DNA of 64,000 nt from SLDF01 sp964537925 (GCA_964537925.1 CAZICV010000004.1:124001-188000), one strand, 5' to 3'; counted from the stretch's first letter, positions 36,294-45,062 are shown. A program made the numbers and translations. Notes: a model not told the origin generated them from the sequence alone.

Positions 36294-36394
36294 GCCCCTT
36301 ATTCCCACCCGACACGGGCAACTGAGATAATCGGAGACGTGGCAGACCAAAATTAAAATGCTAGCACAAATCTAAAGCATACACACATAAAACA

Positions 36395-36442
36395 ATGCAA
36401 TAAATCAAATATTGCATATTTATGGAAAAAATAATATCTTAC
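36395..36442 (+). promoter_or_regulatory. candidate promoter with overlapping inverted repeat
   Basis: Inverted repeat ATGCAATA/TATTGCAT (36395-36417) covers TTG (36412-36414), which lies 20 bases before TATCTTAC, a 6-of-8 match to TAnnTTTG. The gene served starts at 36504. Confidence 0.45.
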
Positions 36443-36503
36443 GATAGTTACAGGAGAGAAATCACCTGCACAGTACACGATTGTCTAACCCAATCCATAC
36501 ATC

Positions 36504-37085
36504 ATGAAAAAAGTCCTGTTCTTTCTTTCCGGGCTGTTCTGCGCCTATAGCTTGGCTGCCCAATGCGTCACTTATGAACACGGCACACGTGCGTTCTATG
36601 CTACAAACGAAGCCGGTGATTCGCTGATCACCCTCACACTGCATATCAGTGCAGGAGGAGCCGTCACTGTATCCCGTTCGGTCACCCCCTTTATGGGTAC
36701 TCCCTCCGGTGATGTTTTTCACCTCATGGCTGTAGACGGCGAGTTCAGCATATCATCTGCACCGGGTGACCCGCTGAGCGTAGAACTGGTGTCCGCTACA
36801 GCGGCCTACCAGTATTACCTGCTTGATTTCAATACACCCGACCCGGTCATCGCTCAGCTGAGCGGCAACGGAGACAAGGTAGAGATAGCATGTACCTGCA
36901 AGCGCGGAGGGGGATCTTGCTCCGTATCCTATCAAAGTGACGGCAGGAACAACCTGTGTGCGACCTGCGTCGCAGAAGCCGAATGCCGGAAGTGTAAAAT
37001 GACAACTACAAAGGTCGGCAGCGGCGGGAGAGCAACAGGGTCTGCGATCCTGGTAAGGGCGACCGGCCTCACCGTGGTCCCATAA
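36504..37085 (+). CDS. secreted protein with Cys-rich C-terminal region
   Basis: 193 residues with signal sequence (VLFFLSGLFCAYSLAAQ). A beta-rich body (about 22-125) is followed by a Cys cluster at about 130-165 (CTCKRGGGSC, CATCVAEAECRKCKM) containing nine Cys in about 35 residues, then a Gly/Ala-rich end. The Cys spacing suggests metal binding or disulphides; the family was not recognised. It stands alone among palindromes and R3 repeats. Confidence 0.65.
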   Translation: MKKVLFFLSGLFCAYSLAAQCVTYEHGTRAFYATNEAGDSLITLTLHISAGGAVTVSRSVTPFMGTPSGDVFHLMAVDGEFSISSAPGDPLSVELVSATAAYQYYLLDFNTPDPVIAQLSGNGDKVEIACTCKRGGGSCSVSYQSDGRNNLCATCVAEAECRKCKMTTTKVGSGGRATGSAILVRATGLTVVP

Positions 37086-37576
37086 GGTTTTCACTAGTAT
37101 ATGACTGGCAGAGGCCGGGGTGATCGCCTGCCATAAACCGGCTTTTACCAGCTCAGGATCAAACCTGCACCGTGGGGCGTGAGACCCAGCGTTCCCCCGC
37201 AAGTCTCTGCGCCTCGCAGAAACAATCCATCGATACAGACGTTACCAAAGAGAAAAACGATCAGGCGAATTGCCTGTTTTTCTCACGCAACTGACTGTTT
37301 TGGGTAACCACCGGACCGATCTGGCCATTTATTTTGTTTATACATTCACACTGCCCGGAACAGGAGCATTTTTCCCCGCGAAGGATAAGACTACGGAGGA
37401 TTGCAGTGTCGGCCGCTCTACCGATAAAGCCAGGCATGCCTGGCTCCTCGGAGCAACTTATGCCGTGCAGACGGCCGCTTCCACCAGCGTGGGTGTTTTT
37501 GTATTTCGGCTTGCCGTCCTCCCTGGTCACGTATACTTCCATCCAGCTTTTTCCTGTTAAACAGCATGTATAAACC
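37086..37576. other. intergenic region, possible small leftward gene
   Basis: About 490 bases. The reverse strand holds a 105-codon frame (37578-37261) with a Cys-rich run KCSCSGQCEC, and the + strand an overlapping 96-codon frame. Neither has a promoter or recognised family; I leave both as uncertain. Confidence 0.3.
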
Positions 37577-38017
37577 ATGATAGATATTCAGAAGATCGGC
37601 TCTGCCGACGAGGTCACACCGCGTGAACTGGATGCCGTCTGTGCTTTCCTGCACAAGCACCTGGAGCGGTACGGCGACCGCCCGGAGGATATCCGGCGTG
37701 CGATCGCCTATGCAGTCCGTGAGCATGAGAGTCCCGGTGGATTCGTACTGGTAGGCCGCGAAAACGAGACCATTACAGGCGCCGTCGTGATCAACCGTAC
37801 GGGCATGAGCGGTTATATCCCGGAAAATATCCTGGTCTATATCGCCATACATGGCGGCAGCCGCGGCCGTGGCTACGGCAGGCAACTGATGGAGCGGGTC
37901 ATAGCAGAAACCGAGGGTGGCATTGCACTCCACGTCGAGCCCGACAACCCTGCCCGTCACCTGTACGAGCGGCTGGGATTCACCAGCAAATACCTGGAAA
38001 TGCGACTCACACGCTGA
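37577..38017 (+). CDS. GNAT-family N-acetyltransferase
   Basis: 146 residues. Acetyl-CoA-binding motif A: ILVYIAIHGGSRGRGYGRQLMERVI (RGxGxG-type loop), followed by HVEPDNPARHLYERLGFTSKYLEMRL, the usual motif B. The substrate cannot be told. It is 49 bases before the racemase gene and may be cotranscribed with it. Confidence 0.88.
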   Translation: MIDIQKIGSADEVTPRELDAVCAFLHKHLERYGDRPEDIRRAIAYAVREHESPGGFVLVGRENETITGAVVINRTGMSGYIPENILVYIAIHGGSRGRGYGRQLMERVIAETEGGIALHVEPDNPARHLYERLGFTSKYLEMRLTR

Positions 38018-38066
38018 CCCGGGATCTAACCCGTTTTACCACTACCAGACCTAAATACAGCCACAG

Positions 38067-39140
38067 ATGGCTTATCTCAGCCTCAAACGCGCCTCCCTCG
38101 AACACAATTACCGCTACATCGCCCAACACATGGACGAAGCCGGTATCGCCTGGGGCGTCGTCTCCAAGCTGCTATGTGGCAGCCGCCCATTCCTGAGTGA
38201 ACTGATCCGGCTGGGCGTACGCGAGATCCACGACAGCCGGGTGCGCAACCTGCGGGCTGTCAAAGAGATCGACCCCGGCATACAGACCGTCTATATCAAA
38301 CCGCCCGCCAAGAAAGCCATACCAGATATCGTGCGCTACGCAGATGTCAGCTTCAATACCGAGCTGTCCACTATCGGGCTGCTCTCCAAGGAGGCGCAGC
38401 GACAAGACAGACGACACAAGATCATCATCATGATCGAGATGGGCGACCTGCGCGAAGGCGTCATGGGCGATCACCTCATGGACTTCTACGAACAGGTATT
38501 CCGCCTGCCCCATATTGAGATCGCAGGCATCGGCACCAATCTCAACTGCCTGCACGGAGTCATGCCCAGCCAGGACAAACTGATCCAGCTCAGCCTCTAC
38601 AAGCAACTGATCGAAGTCCGGTTCGGCCGCAGCATCCCTTGGGTCTCCGGCGGCACCTCGGTGGTGTTTCCACTCCTGCGCAAGCGCCAGTTGCCGCGCG
38701 GTATCAACCATTTCCGCATCGGTGAGCTGCTCTACTTTGGCAATGATCTCTTCACCGGGCGCACGGTACCCGGCATGAAGGACGATGTATTCACCCTGCA
38801 TGCACAGATCATCGAGCTGACTGAAAAACCGCGTATTCCCATCGGGGAGCTGGCCGCCAATCCCTCCGGCCATCGCTATGAGGTAGATGAGCAAGACTAT
38901 GGCAAGACCAGTTACCGCGCCATACTGGACTTCGGCCTGCTGGATGCTTCAACCGAGTACCTGGCACCTTTTGACAAAAAACTGCGCATCACCGGCGCCA
39001 GTTCGGACATGATCGTGATCGACCTGGGCGCTTCCCGGCGCAATTTCCAGGTAGGCGATTGGGTACGGTTCAAACTTCCGTATATGGGTGCACTGGGCCT
39101 GCTGAGTTCCGACTATATCGATAAGGTCGTAGAAGCCTGA
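38067..39140 (+). CDS. PLP-dependent amino-acid racemase, alanine/ornithine racemase family
   Basis: 357 residues. TIM-barrel PLP racemase: N-terminal LKRASLEHNYRYIAQHM and the PLP lysine at about 34 in WGVVSKLLCGS, IEMGDLREGV, GIGTNLNCLHGV, WVSGGTSVVFPLL and FRIGELLYFGND, motifs of the family that includes ornithine racemase (Orr) and broad alanine-racemase-like enzymes; a C-terminal beta domain follows. The exact amino acid is unknown. Pairing with a GNAT gene is suggestive of a small amino-acid metabolic unit. Confidence 0.85.
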   Translation: MAYLSLKRASLEHNYRYIAQHMDEAGIAWGVVSKLLCGSRPFLSELIRLGVREIHDSRVRNLRAVKEIDPGIQTVYIKPPAKKAIPDIVRYADVSFNTELSTIGLLSKEAQRQDRRHKIIIMIEMGDLREGVMGDHLMDFYEQVFRLPHIEIAGIGTNLNCLHGVMPSQDKLIQLSLYKQLIEVRFGRSIPWVSGGTSVVFPLLRKRQLPRGINHFRIGELLYFGNDLFTGRTVPGMKDDVFTLHAQIIELTEKPRIPIGELAANPSGHRYEVDEQDYGKTSYRAILDFGLLDASTEYLAPFDKKLRITGASSDMIVIDLGASRRNFQVGDWVRFKLPYMGALGLLSSDYIDKVVEA

Positions 39141-39165
39141 TCCTATCTGGCCCCGCCAGCCTGAA

Positions 39166-39203
39166 TAAAGAAAATCCCCCGCAGGACAATGCCTGCAGGG
39201 GAT
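39166..39203 (-). terminator. terminator of the pirin gene
   Basis: On the reverse strand ATCCCCTGCAGG and CCTGCGGGGGAT form the stem, followed by TTTTCTTTATTC. Confidence 0.75.
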
Positions 39204-39234
39204 CCGATATCCCTTACCCTGTGTCTTATAGCCC

Positions 39235-40107
39235 CTAGAGGCTCATCGGTACCTCCATCAGGAGGAATTCCGTATTGGTCTGCGCTGTCAGCTTGACCTG
39301 GTCGGCATCCCAGATACCCATGCCATCGCGCGCAGAAAGTACTTGGTCGTTGACCTTCAGATCGCCCTTCAGGTTGAAGATATAGAGCCCGGTACCCTTA
39401 CCCTTGAAGCGGTACTCACGGCTCGTGCCTTTGTCGAAGTCAGCCAGGTGGAACCACGCATTCTGGTGGATCCATACCCCTGCATCATCCTGGTTGGGCG
39501 ACAGGACCTGCTGCAGCTTGTTCTTGCGGTCCGCCAGGTTGAGCGTCAGCTGGTCATAGCGCGGCTGCACGTTTTTCTTGTTCGGGAACAACCAGATCTG
39601 CAGGAATTTTACCTGCTGCTCCTTGTTCTTGTTGTACTCGCTGTGGCGGATGCCCGTACCGGCACTCATCACCTGGATATCCCCTTTGCGGATCACCGAT
39701 ACATTGCCCATGCTGTCCTTGTGCTCCAGGTCGCCCTCGAGCGGTATGGAGATGATCTCCATATTGTCGTGCGGGTGGGTACCGAAGCCCATGCCCGCCG
39801 CTACGATGTCGTCATTGAGCACCCGCAAGGCACCGAAGTGCATCCGGTCGGGATTGTAGTAGTTGGCAAAGCTGAATGTATGTTTGCTGTGCAGCCAGCC
39901 GTGGTTGGCATCGCCCCGGCTATCGGCTTTATGAAGAACGATATTTGACATGACCCTTGAATTTTCGTTTGGCAAATGATTGAAACCCAGGACCTCGAGC
40001 TCTTTCAGTTCGTCGATGTTGTTCTGTACGACGTTCCCCAGTGCGGCAGAGGTGACGAATACGCCTGTTCCGAGCAGGCCCTTGCGTAGAAAGTCTTTTC
40101 TGTCCAT
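39235..40107 (-). CDS. pirin-family protein with N-terminal leader
   Basis: 290 residues from ATG 40107. Double-cupin pirin: KHTFSFANYYNPDRMHFGALRVLNDD, the metal motif GTHPHDNMEIISI, and MSAGTGIRHSEYN, then a C-terminal cupin. The N-terminus MDRKDFLRKGLLGTGVFV is an added leader resembling a Tat-type or lipoprotein-like export signal (RK rather than RR), unlike cytoplasmic pirins such as YhaK. Pirins bind metal and some degrade quercetin; its role here is unknown. Own terminator and -7 box. Confidence 0.88.
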   Translation of the reverse strand: MDRKDFLRKGLLGTGVFVTSAALGNVVQNNIDELKELEVLGFNHLPNENSRVMSNIVLHKADSRGDANHGWLHSKHTFSFANYYNPDRMHFGALRVLNDDIVAAGMGFGTHPHDNMEIISIPLEGDLEHKDSMGNVSVIRKGDIQVMSAGTGIRHSEYNKNKEQQVKFLQIWLFPNKKNVQPRYDQLTLNLADRKNKLQQVLSPNQDDAGVWIHQNAWFHLADFDKGTSREYRFKGKGTGLYIFNLKGDLKVNDQVLSARDGMGIWDADQVKLTAQTNTEFLLMEVPMSL

Positions 40108-40141
40108 AGTCAATGTTTATTTATCTGACGGTTGAATGATA

Positions 40142-40149
40142 CAAAGGTA
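40142..40149 (-). promoter_or_regulatory. -7 box of the pirin gene
   Basis: TACCTTTG on the reverse strand, an exact TAnnTTTG, 35 bases before the ATG. No -33 TTG was seen. Confidence 0.5.
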
Positions 40150-40249
40150 CGGGCTTCCGGCAGGGAGTGCATTGATCTATGTTAAGATCAGTGGGGATGG
40201 AGGGGTTTGTTCTGTACGGGAAGGGCTCTTGGGGTTTTGTCCCAGAAAA

Positions 40250-40281
40250 GTCGTATCTTAATAAGATGGGCCTTATTGAAA
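40250..40281 (+). repeat. R3 repeat, copy B
   Basis: Full 32-base form GTCGTATCTTAATAAGAT then GGGCCTTATTGAAA, followed by GATCGCG, a flank it shares with copies D and G. About 80 bases downstream a fragment of R1 begins (CTCTCCCAAACCCAGCCTT). Confidence 0.85.
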
Positions 40282-40668
40282 GATCGCGGCACGCCCACCG
40301 AACAAACTTCGCTCAAACTCACTTCTCCCCTCTCTCCCAAACCCAGCCTTGTTTCGCACTGTATGTTTAGACCCGCCCCTCTTCATAGAAACAAATCACA
40401 CCTTGACCATTTACCCATAGCACCAGAATCAAATCTTTACAAATCAATAAAACAGACTCAGTTTCATTGACCGCTTACACACAATTACAAAAAATCGTGT
40501 ATATTTATTTTTTGACGATAAATATAATCACAGTGCAAAAAAACAAATGCACTGTGCACTATGCCAGTAGACCAGGATAAATCACCGATATAACGCCCCT
40601 GTCCTGCAAAATGCCTGACAGCAATCGAACAATATCAAAGTTGTTCCCAGAATAAAAAGCAACTCAAT
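40282..40668. other. intergenic region before the lipoprotein gene
   Basis: Starts with an R1 fragment (to about 40375), then AT-rich sequence. At 40529-40556 the arms CACAGTGCA/TGCACTGTG flank ten A-rich bases, a candidate operator or hairpin about 110 bases before the next start. No gene is supported. Confidence 0.55.
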
Positions 40669-41508
40669 ATGCGATTTAATTCTACTCTGATAGCCATGCT
40701 CCTGCTCACTTCTTGCTCCAAAGAAGACAGAAGAGAAGCTTTATCACCGCATTATCAGGAACTCCCTGTTCCGGCCGCCTCCGTTTGTCAACCAATAGAC
40801 CATATCTATTACATTGAGGCCGGCGATACGATTTCCATAAACAGTATTGGTCACCTGCACAATACGTTGCTTGCTAAGATCCATGCCCATTCGTTCAACT
40901 TCCGAATAAGTTCTTCTATCGGTTATTACGATACGATCAGCAGCTACATGGCTACTGCTATCCTGGCAACGAACTTTGAAAACTCTGTTTTCAGCGGGTT
41001 TGATTATATCCCATCATATGCCGAAGCCACTAAATGGACTTCACTGGCGCTCGCTGATTCGGCCTTCCTTACGGAACCTGATGCATTAAACGCTTTGATT
41101 CCTTTTGCAAAGACATTGGTACTCTCAATCGACACCAGTGCGTTGACTCCTATCGGCAAGACCCTCCTTCTGAGCCTCCTGGATGATATTGCAGATGGGG
41201 TATTTGACTTAGATGCTTACCTCACAAGCACCGGATCATTAGACCACGAACTTTCGGAGTTCATTTGCAAGGCTGTCCTATCCGTTACTTCAGCTTCATT
41301 CTGTTATTGGGAGACTAAGTTTGAATCTGAGCTACATTCCAGAGTGGTCCCTTGGCTGATTGCCATGGGCGTAAGGGATTGCCTGGGAGCTATCGGCGCC
41401 ACCTGGTGGTCTGTAGGCTCGGACATCGTACGTGGCCGTGAAACCAATCGAGGTGATCTGATGTGGAATATATTAGGCGGAGCAGTTATGTCTTCAATTG
41501 GTTTCTGA
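40669..41508 (+). CDS. lipoprotein with Gly-rich C-terminal segment
   Basis: 279 residues; lipobox LLLTSC gives Cys at about 16. A helical body (about 40-215) is followed by SVTSASFCYWETKFESEL and a Gly/Ala-rich amphipathic end beginning VRDCLGAIGATWWSVGSDIV and closing GDLMWNILGGAVMSSIGF. The same layout (lipoprotein signal, helical body, an S/F/W motif, D-x-x-G start, Gly-zipper end, then a small membrane protein gene) recurs at 55405, with little sequence identity. The family is not named by me; a membrane-active or bacteriocin-like C-terminus is one reading. Confidence 0.65.
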   Translation: MRFNSTLIAMLLLTSCSKEDRREALSPHYQELPVPAASVCQPIDHIYYIEAGDTISINSIGHLHNTLLAKIHAHSFNFRISSSIGYYDTISSYMATAILATNFENSVFSGFDYIPSYAEATKWTSLALADSAFLTEPDALNALIPFAKTLVLSIDTSALTPIGKTLLLSLLDDIADGVFDLDAYLTSTGSLDHELSEFICKAVLSVTSASFCYWETKFESELHSRVVPWLIAMGVRDCLGAIGATWWSVGSDIVRGRETNRGDLMWNILGGAVMSSIGF

Positions 41509-41511
41509 TAT

Positions 41512-41772
41512 ATGGACTCAATTATTGTTTTCCTGGCATTGAACGTCTATTTCCTGAGCTGCCTGCTGGAGAGAAAAACAAACAGCAGCAGCAGGCTGAA
41601 ATACTACCTGCTGGCTGTCAATTCATTCGGGATCGTGTTTGCCATGCTTTCTGCCAGGATGCTCCTGATCGGTCCGGATACGGAATACAACTTCATGAAT
41701 ATGGCGATCCCCATAGTGTTGACGGCATTGGTATTCCGGTTTATCAGATGGGCGGTTAACCGATGGTATTGA
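41512..41772 (+). CDS. small membrane protein paired with the lipoprotein
   Basis: 86 residues, three likely membrane segments (SIIVFLALNVYFLSCLL; YYLLAVNSFGIVFAMLSARMLLI; FMNMAIPIVLTALVFRFI). It starts three bases after the lipoprotein stop, so the two are coupled. By position it could be an immunity or partner protein; this is inference. Confidence 0.65.
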   Translation: MDSIIVFLALNVYFLSCLLERKTNSSSRLKYYLLAVNSFGIVFAMLSARMLLIGPDTEYNFMNMAIPIVLTALVFRFIRWAVNRWY

Positions 41773-41901
41773 CCCGGACTGATCCATTCGCTTTTTGTAC
41801 TAGGTCGCATAGATTGCACCGAACAGATTGGTTTTCCGGACAGTCAATTGTACAAGGTCTCCAGGCCGATCACGCTCCCTTATCCGCAACCGACATCGCC
41901 A

Positions 41902-42216
41902 TCTCTTCGCCCTGCGCGGGCAGCGGTTCTTGCGTCTTGATGCAAAAGAACCATCCCGAACCAATCGGGATCAAGGCTGGTTTTTAATGCCTGGTTTTCC
42001 AGGCGCATCGCTTGCCCGCTGCGCAGCTAAGCCGTTCGCTTACTCTCGTACCAGACCGCCATACACAAACAGGGCTTTCGCGGTATCGCTTCAGTCAGCC
42101 AAGCTTACAAGTCAAGCTCACTTCCGACGCTGCTGCTCTATCCCACCCGCAGGCAAGCTTCTGCGGGAAAACTTACGCCATTAAAAACAAGCCGTCCTTT
42201 GGTGCTACTGCCGGAA
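41902..42216 (+). repeat. R2 repeat, copy 1
   Basis: Begins CCCTGCGCGGGC, then a hairpin region GGTTCTT...TCTTGATG...AAGAACC whose loop CTTGAT matches a downstream ATCAAGGCTGG; an extra hairpin ATCCCGA/TCGGGAT is inserted between them in this copy. Continues through CGCTGCGCAGCTAAGCCGTTCGC and CTTCTGCGGGAAAACTTACG to R3 copy C. It pairs with R2 copy 2 at 54255. Confidence 0.8.
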
Positions 42217-42217
42217 T

Positions 42218-42249
42218 GTCGTATCTTAATAAGATAGGCCTTATTGAAA
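42218..42249 (+). repeat. R3 repeat, copy C (full)
   Basis: GTCGTATCTTAATAAGAT then AGGCCTTATTGAAA, followed by C, so the last eight bases read ATTGAAAC. It directly follows R2 copy 1 and precedes the RhuM fragment. Confidence 0.85.
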
Positions 42250-42300
42250 CAGCACACTATGCAAGCCCAAGTAAAACCTGGCATTCGTTATGTTTAAACA

Positions 42301-42648
42301 ATGAACAGCATCGAGATATACCAATCTGCCGATGGCGCTCCTTTGATCGAGGTAAGATTTGAAGAAGAAACAGTCTGGCTCACTTTAAATCAGATGTCAG
42401 AACTGTTTGGTCGCGACAAGTCTGTCCTTTCGAGACATTTAAAGAATATCTTCAAAGAAGGGGAGTTGGATGAAGTGACAACTGTTGCAAAAAAGACAAC
42501 AGTTCAGCGGGAAGGGACAAGAACCGTTCAGCGGCAATTGGAATATTACCATCTCGATGCCATTATCTCAATTGGCTATAGAGTCAACTCTAAACAAGGT
42601 ACGCAGCAATCGAATCACAGGAATAAAACAACTTCATCCAAAAAATAG
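42301..42648 (+). pseudogene. RhuM-family protein, truncated
   Basis: 115 codons. The first 95 or so match the RhuM N-terminal domain (VRFEEETVWLTLNQMSELFGRDKSVLSRHLKNIFKEGEL and HLDAIISIGYRVNSKQGTQ), then the frame leaves the family (SNHRNKTTSSKK) where intact members continue for about 200 more residues. The gene is therefore a 5' remnant, cut close to an AT-rich insert. RhuM proteins are found in pathogenicity islands and near defence or toxin-antitoxin loci. It starts about 50 bases after R3 copy C. Confidence 0.85.
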
Positions 42649-42859
42649 GTCCAATTCCCAATTGTCTAGATGTATGTAATTGTAACTTTCATATATAAGA
42701 ACTTAATACATACAATGGTATATATTAGATTCACCTTGCTGGATACTAAACACGTTATCTATTGAACTCAATGGAGGAAAACTCTTGACGAACAATTCGG
42801 AGTATACAAACCTATATAGCAGTAATGACTTTAGCCAAATAACTCATCCTACTTACCCA

Positions 42860-44308
42860 ATGAATCACCGTATAATAGAAAGGAAAGCGATATACGATAC
42901 AGCTAAGATATTTACTAGTTATGGGTGGATTTTTAGAGAACAACCAATTGTGGACCTAGGAATAGATGCATTGGTTGAAACTCCCATTAATGAAGACGGA
43001 GAAATAAGTGTTTTTGCTGTTCAGGTAAAGGGAGGCGACAAAAATTTCTATAGAAGCGGGAGTAGTTTGACATTGTATTTCTCTGAAAGACATTACTTGT
43101 ACTGGAATGCCTACAGCAAAATACATCCATTGCTGATCGTTCTTCACGACCCTAAATCGAACGAGGTATACTGGCAAATATATGAGAGTAAATACATTCA
43201 AAACACGACAAGTAGGTGGAAGATAATGTTACCGACATCCAATGTACTCAACGAAGAATCAAAGACGGCAATCTATAACCTACTGACAAACTACCATAAA
43301 AAGAGACATGCACGTACAAGAAAAACCCAGTATACAACACATAAAAAAACAGATGACTTATATATTAAATACCTACATAAGAAGGGAGAAGTATTCTTGA
43401 ATTTAGTTCACGAAATAAATACTATAGAGATCCCACTCGGCTATAAACTCAACAGAAAAGATTGGAACGAAGAGAGATCCTTTTTGAACTGGGACAACGA
43501 AAACTACTTTGTTTTACACTCTCTTAAAAGGTATCTAAAAGAAAGATTTCGGAAAAGCTCAACCAGCAACACGCCTTTATCATTAGAAAAACTGAGACAA
43601 GAAGTTGACAAGATGTCCAAAGACGGCATTAGTGGTATCGCTGAGTTTACCTTCAACTATCAGAATAAAGATACCGACGTTCCTCAATACAAAGAGTTCA
43701 TCCATGCCTTTGAAGCACATAGCAAATTAAGAAAAGGGGAATACACTGTTATGCCTCTTGACCACATAATACACTTCAAGACAAAAACAGAGGTATTTGA
43801 AATCAGTACATGGGAGAGTCAAATTAAATACCTAAAAGACTTTATTAATGGTAGAAGTTATGATGAGATTTACACTGAAACCAACATGCATATTTGGGGA
43901 GAAATTTATATAGATGCAGGTATTGAGAAACATAAATTTATACCCATAATGTTGAATGAATGGGAATATTATTGGGATGACCTCTATAGAAGAATCAAGA
44001 ACGAAATAGGAAGCACAAAGCATCTTGACAAGATCAAGGAACAATCGTTGCGAAAGCTAGAGACACTATTTAGTCAATATAATGAATCAGGTAACATAAT
44101 TGAGTTTGCATACGACTTTGACGACATGGTGTTATACCCTATAGCAGTAATTACAATGCTAAATATCTTCGATGCAGAAGTCTGTTATAGCGAATACTGT
44201 GAGTTTGAGTTTTACGGAAGTAACCAATGGGAAGGTATAGACTTAGATGAATATGAGGATGACAACTATGATGGTCCATTCTTTTTCATACGACCTTATG
44301 AGCTATAA
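42860..44308 (+). CDS. DUF4365-domain protein, AT-rich, probably acquired
   Basis: 482 residues from ATG 42860; a TTG start at 42785 would add 25 residues of no clear meaning. The N-terminal third is DUF4365: RKAIYDTAKIFTSYGWIFREQPIVDLGIDALVET and ISVFAVQVKGGD, with the D...QxK pattern of a PD-(D/E)XK nuclease-like fold (D in VDLGID, Q-V-K). The C-terminal two-thirds is unrecognised and rich in Asp, Glu, Tyr and Ile, ending in an acidic tail (LDEYEDDNYDGPFFF). Base composition is far lower in GC than the neighbours. Many DUF4365 proteins lie in defence islands; an antiphage role is inferred only. Confidence 0.75.
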   Translation: MNHRIIERKAIYDTAKIFTSYGWIFREQPIVDLGIDALVETPINEDGEISVFAVQVKGGDKNFYRSGSSLTLYFSERHYLYWNAYSKIHPLLIVLHDPKSNEVYWQIYESKYIQNTTSRWKIMLPTSNVLNEESKTAIYNLLTNYHKKRHARTRKTQYTTHKKTDDLYIKYLHKKGEVFLNLVHEINTIEIPLGYKLNRKDWNEERSFLNWDNENYFVLHSLKRYLKERFRKSSTSNTPLSLEKLRQEVDKMSKDGISGIAEFTFNYQNKDTDVPQYKEFIHAFEAHSKLRKGEYTVMPLDHIIHFKTKTEVFEISTWESQIKYLKDFINGRSYDEIYTETNMHIWGEIYIDAGIEKHKFIPIMLNEWEYYWDDLYRRIKNEIGSTKHLDKIKEQSLRKLETLFSQYNESGNIIEFAYDFDDMVLYPIAVITMLNIFDAEVCYSEYCEFEFYGSNQWEGIDLDEYEDDNYDGPFFFIRPYEL

Positions 44309-44317
44309 ACAATCCAA

Positions 44318-44376
44318 ACGCCTGCGAACGTTATGATGATCTCGCGCGTGTAGATAAAAAGATCTTGAACATGCCT
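44318..44376 (-). pseudogene. decayed fragment of a duplicate of the 45063 membrane-protein gene
   Basis: The sequence GCGAACGTTATGATGATC followed by TCGCGCGTGTAGATAAAAAG aligns with 45102-45145 (GCGAACGTCATGATGATC, then CCGCCCGTGCGGATAAAG), the 3' part of the leftward 187-residue gene, with mismatches and a frameshift. On the reverse strand it gives FKIF and ITFAG where the intact gene has LVIF and MTFAG. A second copy of that gene or cluster was once here. Confidence 0.6.
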
Positions 44377-44461
44377 CTCCGCCTGGTAGCGAGAACGTGA
44401 CGCTCAGTCAAAGCCGGCAGGACATTAAAAACAGGCCGTCCTTTGGTGCTACTGCCGGAAT

Positions 44462-44493
44462 GTCGTATCTTAATAAGATAGGGTTTATTGAAA
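44462..44493 (+). repeat. R3 repeat, copy D
   Basis: GTCGTATCTTAATAAGATAG then GGTTTATTGAAA and GATCGCG. The 60 bases before it are the end of an R2 element (ACAGGCCGTCCTTTGGTGC), the rest of which is lost. Confidence 0.85.
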
Positions 44494-44521
44494 GATCGCG
44501 ATACGCCCTCGCTCAAACTCA

Positions 44522-44815
44522 CCCCTCTCCCAAAACCCGGCCTTTTTTTCGAGCGGCTAGTTTTCAAGACCCGTACACCATGCGCAGGCATTCGTGCCAG
44601 CCGCGTCGGAGTGAGCTCCGAGGAGCGACGAAAAGCCAGAACGAAGATCAGCCGCTAAGCACCTTCGAAACACCACGATACCAGCCGTGAACGCTTCGCT
44701 GCGTGGCGGGTGCGGGTCGAAAGAAAACGTCGCGAGAAAAAACCGCTTGATCTTTGGCTACTTTGTATCAAGACAAAGTAGCGCCGTCCGCAGGACATAC
44801 GTCTTTGACGCAAAG
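44522..44815 (-). repeat. R1 repeat, copy 1
   Basis: Runs from CTCTCCCAAAACCCGG to GACGCAAAG. At 44746-44781 it has CTTGAT, then the hairpin CTACTTTGT-ATCAAG-ACAAAGTAG; the loop complements the upstream CTTGAT. In reverse complement the first part resembles the start of R2 (hairpin, ATCAAGGCTG, GCGCAGCTAAGC), so R1 is the same family in the other orientation. Confidence 0.8.
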
Positions 44816-44818
44816 AAA

Positions 44819-44849
44819 CCGTACCTTAATAAGATAGGCTGTAGTGAAA
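44819..44849 (+). repeat. R3 repeat, copy E (diverged)
   Basis: CCGTACCTTAATAAGATAG then GCTGTAGTGAAA and C. Sits four bases after R1 copy 1. Confidence 0.75.
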
Positions 44850-44907
44850 CAGTGTCGCAGGTAAACTAACAAACCTCTCACCCTCTCCCAAACCCAAACA
44901 TCTGTGC

Positions 44908-44936
44908 CAATCCGTAGCATCCGTGAGAGACAACAT
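44908..44936 (+). repeat. M4 palindrome, 3' half only
   Basis: ACATCTGTGCCAATCCGTAG then CATCCGTGAGAG, matching the right arm of the full M4 copies at 57467 and 63022. The left arm is missing. Confidence 0.6.
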
Positions 44937-44986
44937 GTAGACAAAGTAGCGCCGTCTGCAAGACAGGCGTCTCTGACGCAAAAATT

Positions 44987-45017
44987 CCGTATCTTAATAG
45001 AATAGGCCTTATTGAAA
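44987..45017 (+). repeat. R3 repeat, copy F
   Basis: CCGTATCTTAATAGAAT then AGGCCTTATTGAAA. It follows a loose R1 end fragment (ACAAAGTAGCGCCGTCTGC to GACGCAAAAATT, 44941-44986). Confidence 0.8.
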
Positions 45018-45062
45018 TAAATCCGCCCCCGCTCAGTCGTCCACAGGACAGACCACCATCAC

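Larger units (their letters stand above)
35960..36503. other. intergenic region after cas6
   Basis: 544 bases without a gene. It holds the first R3 repeat (36105-36135), then AT-rich palindromic sequence (36243-36293 and 36395-36417) and a probable promoter for the next gene. Composition changes sharply from GC-rich to AT-rich at about 36230. Confidence 0.7.

Noticed and set aside
37261..37578. Leftward 105-codon Cys-containing frame
   Set aside because: No promoter, family or signal sequence, and an overlapping + frame of equal quality; not enough support for a gene call.
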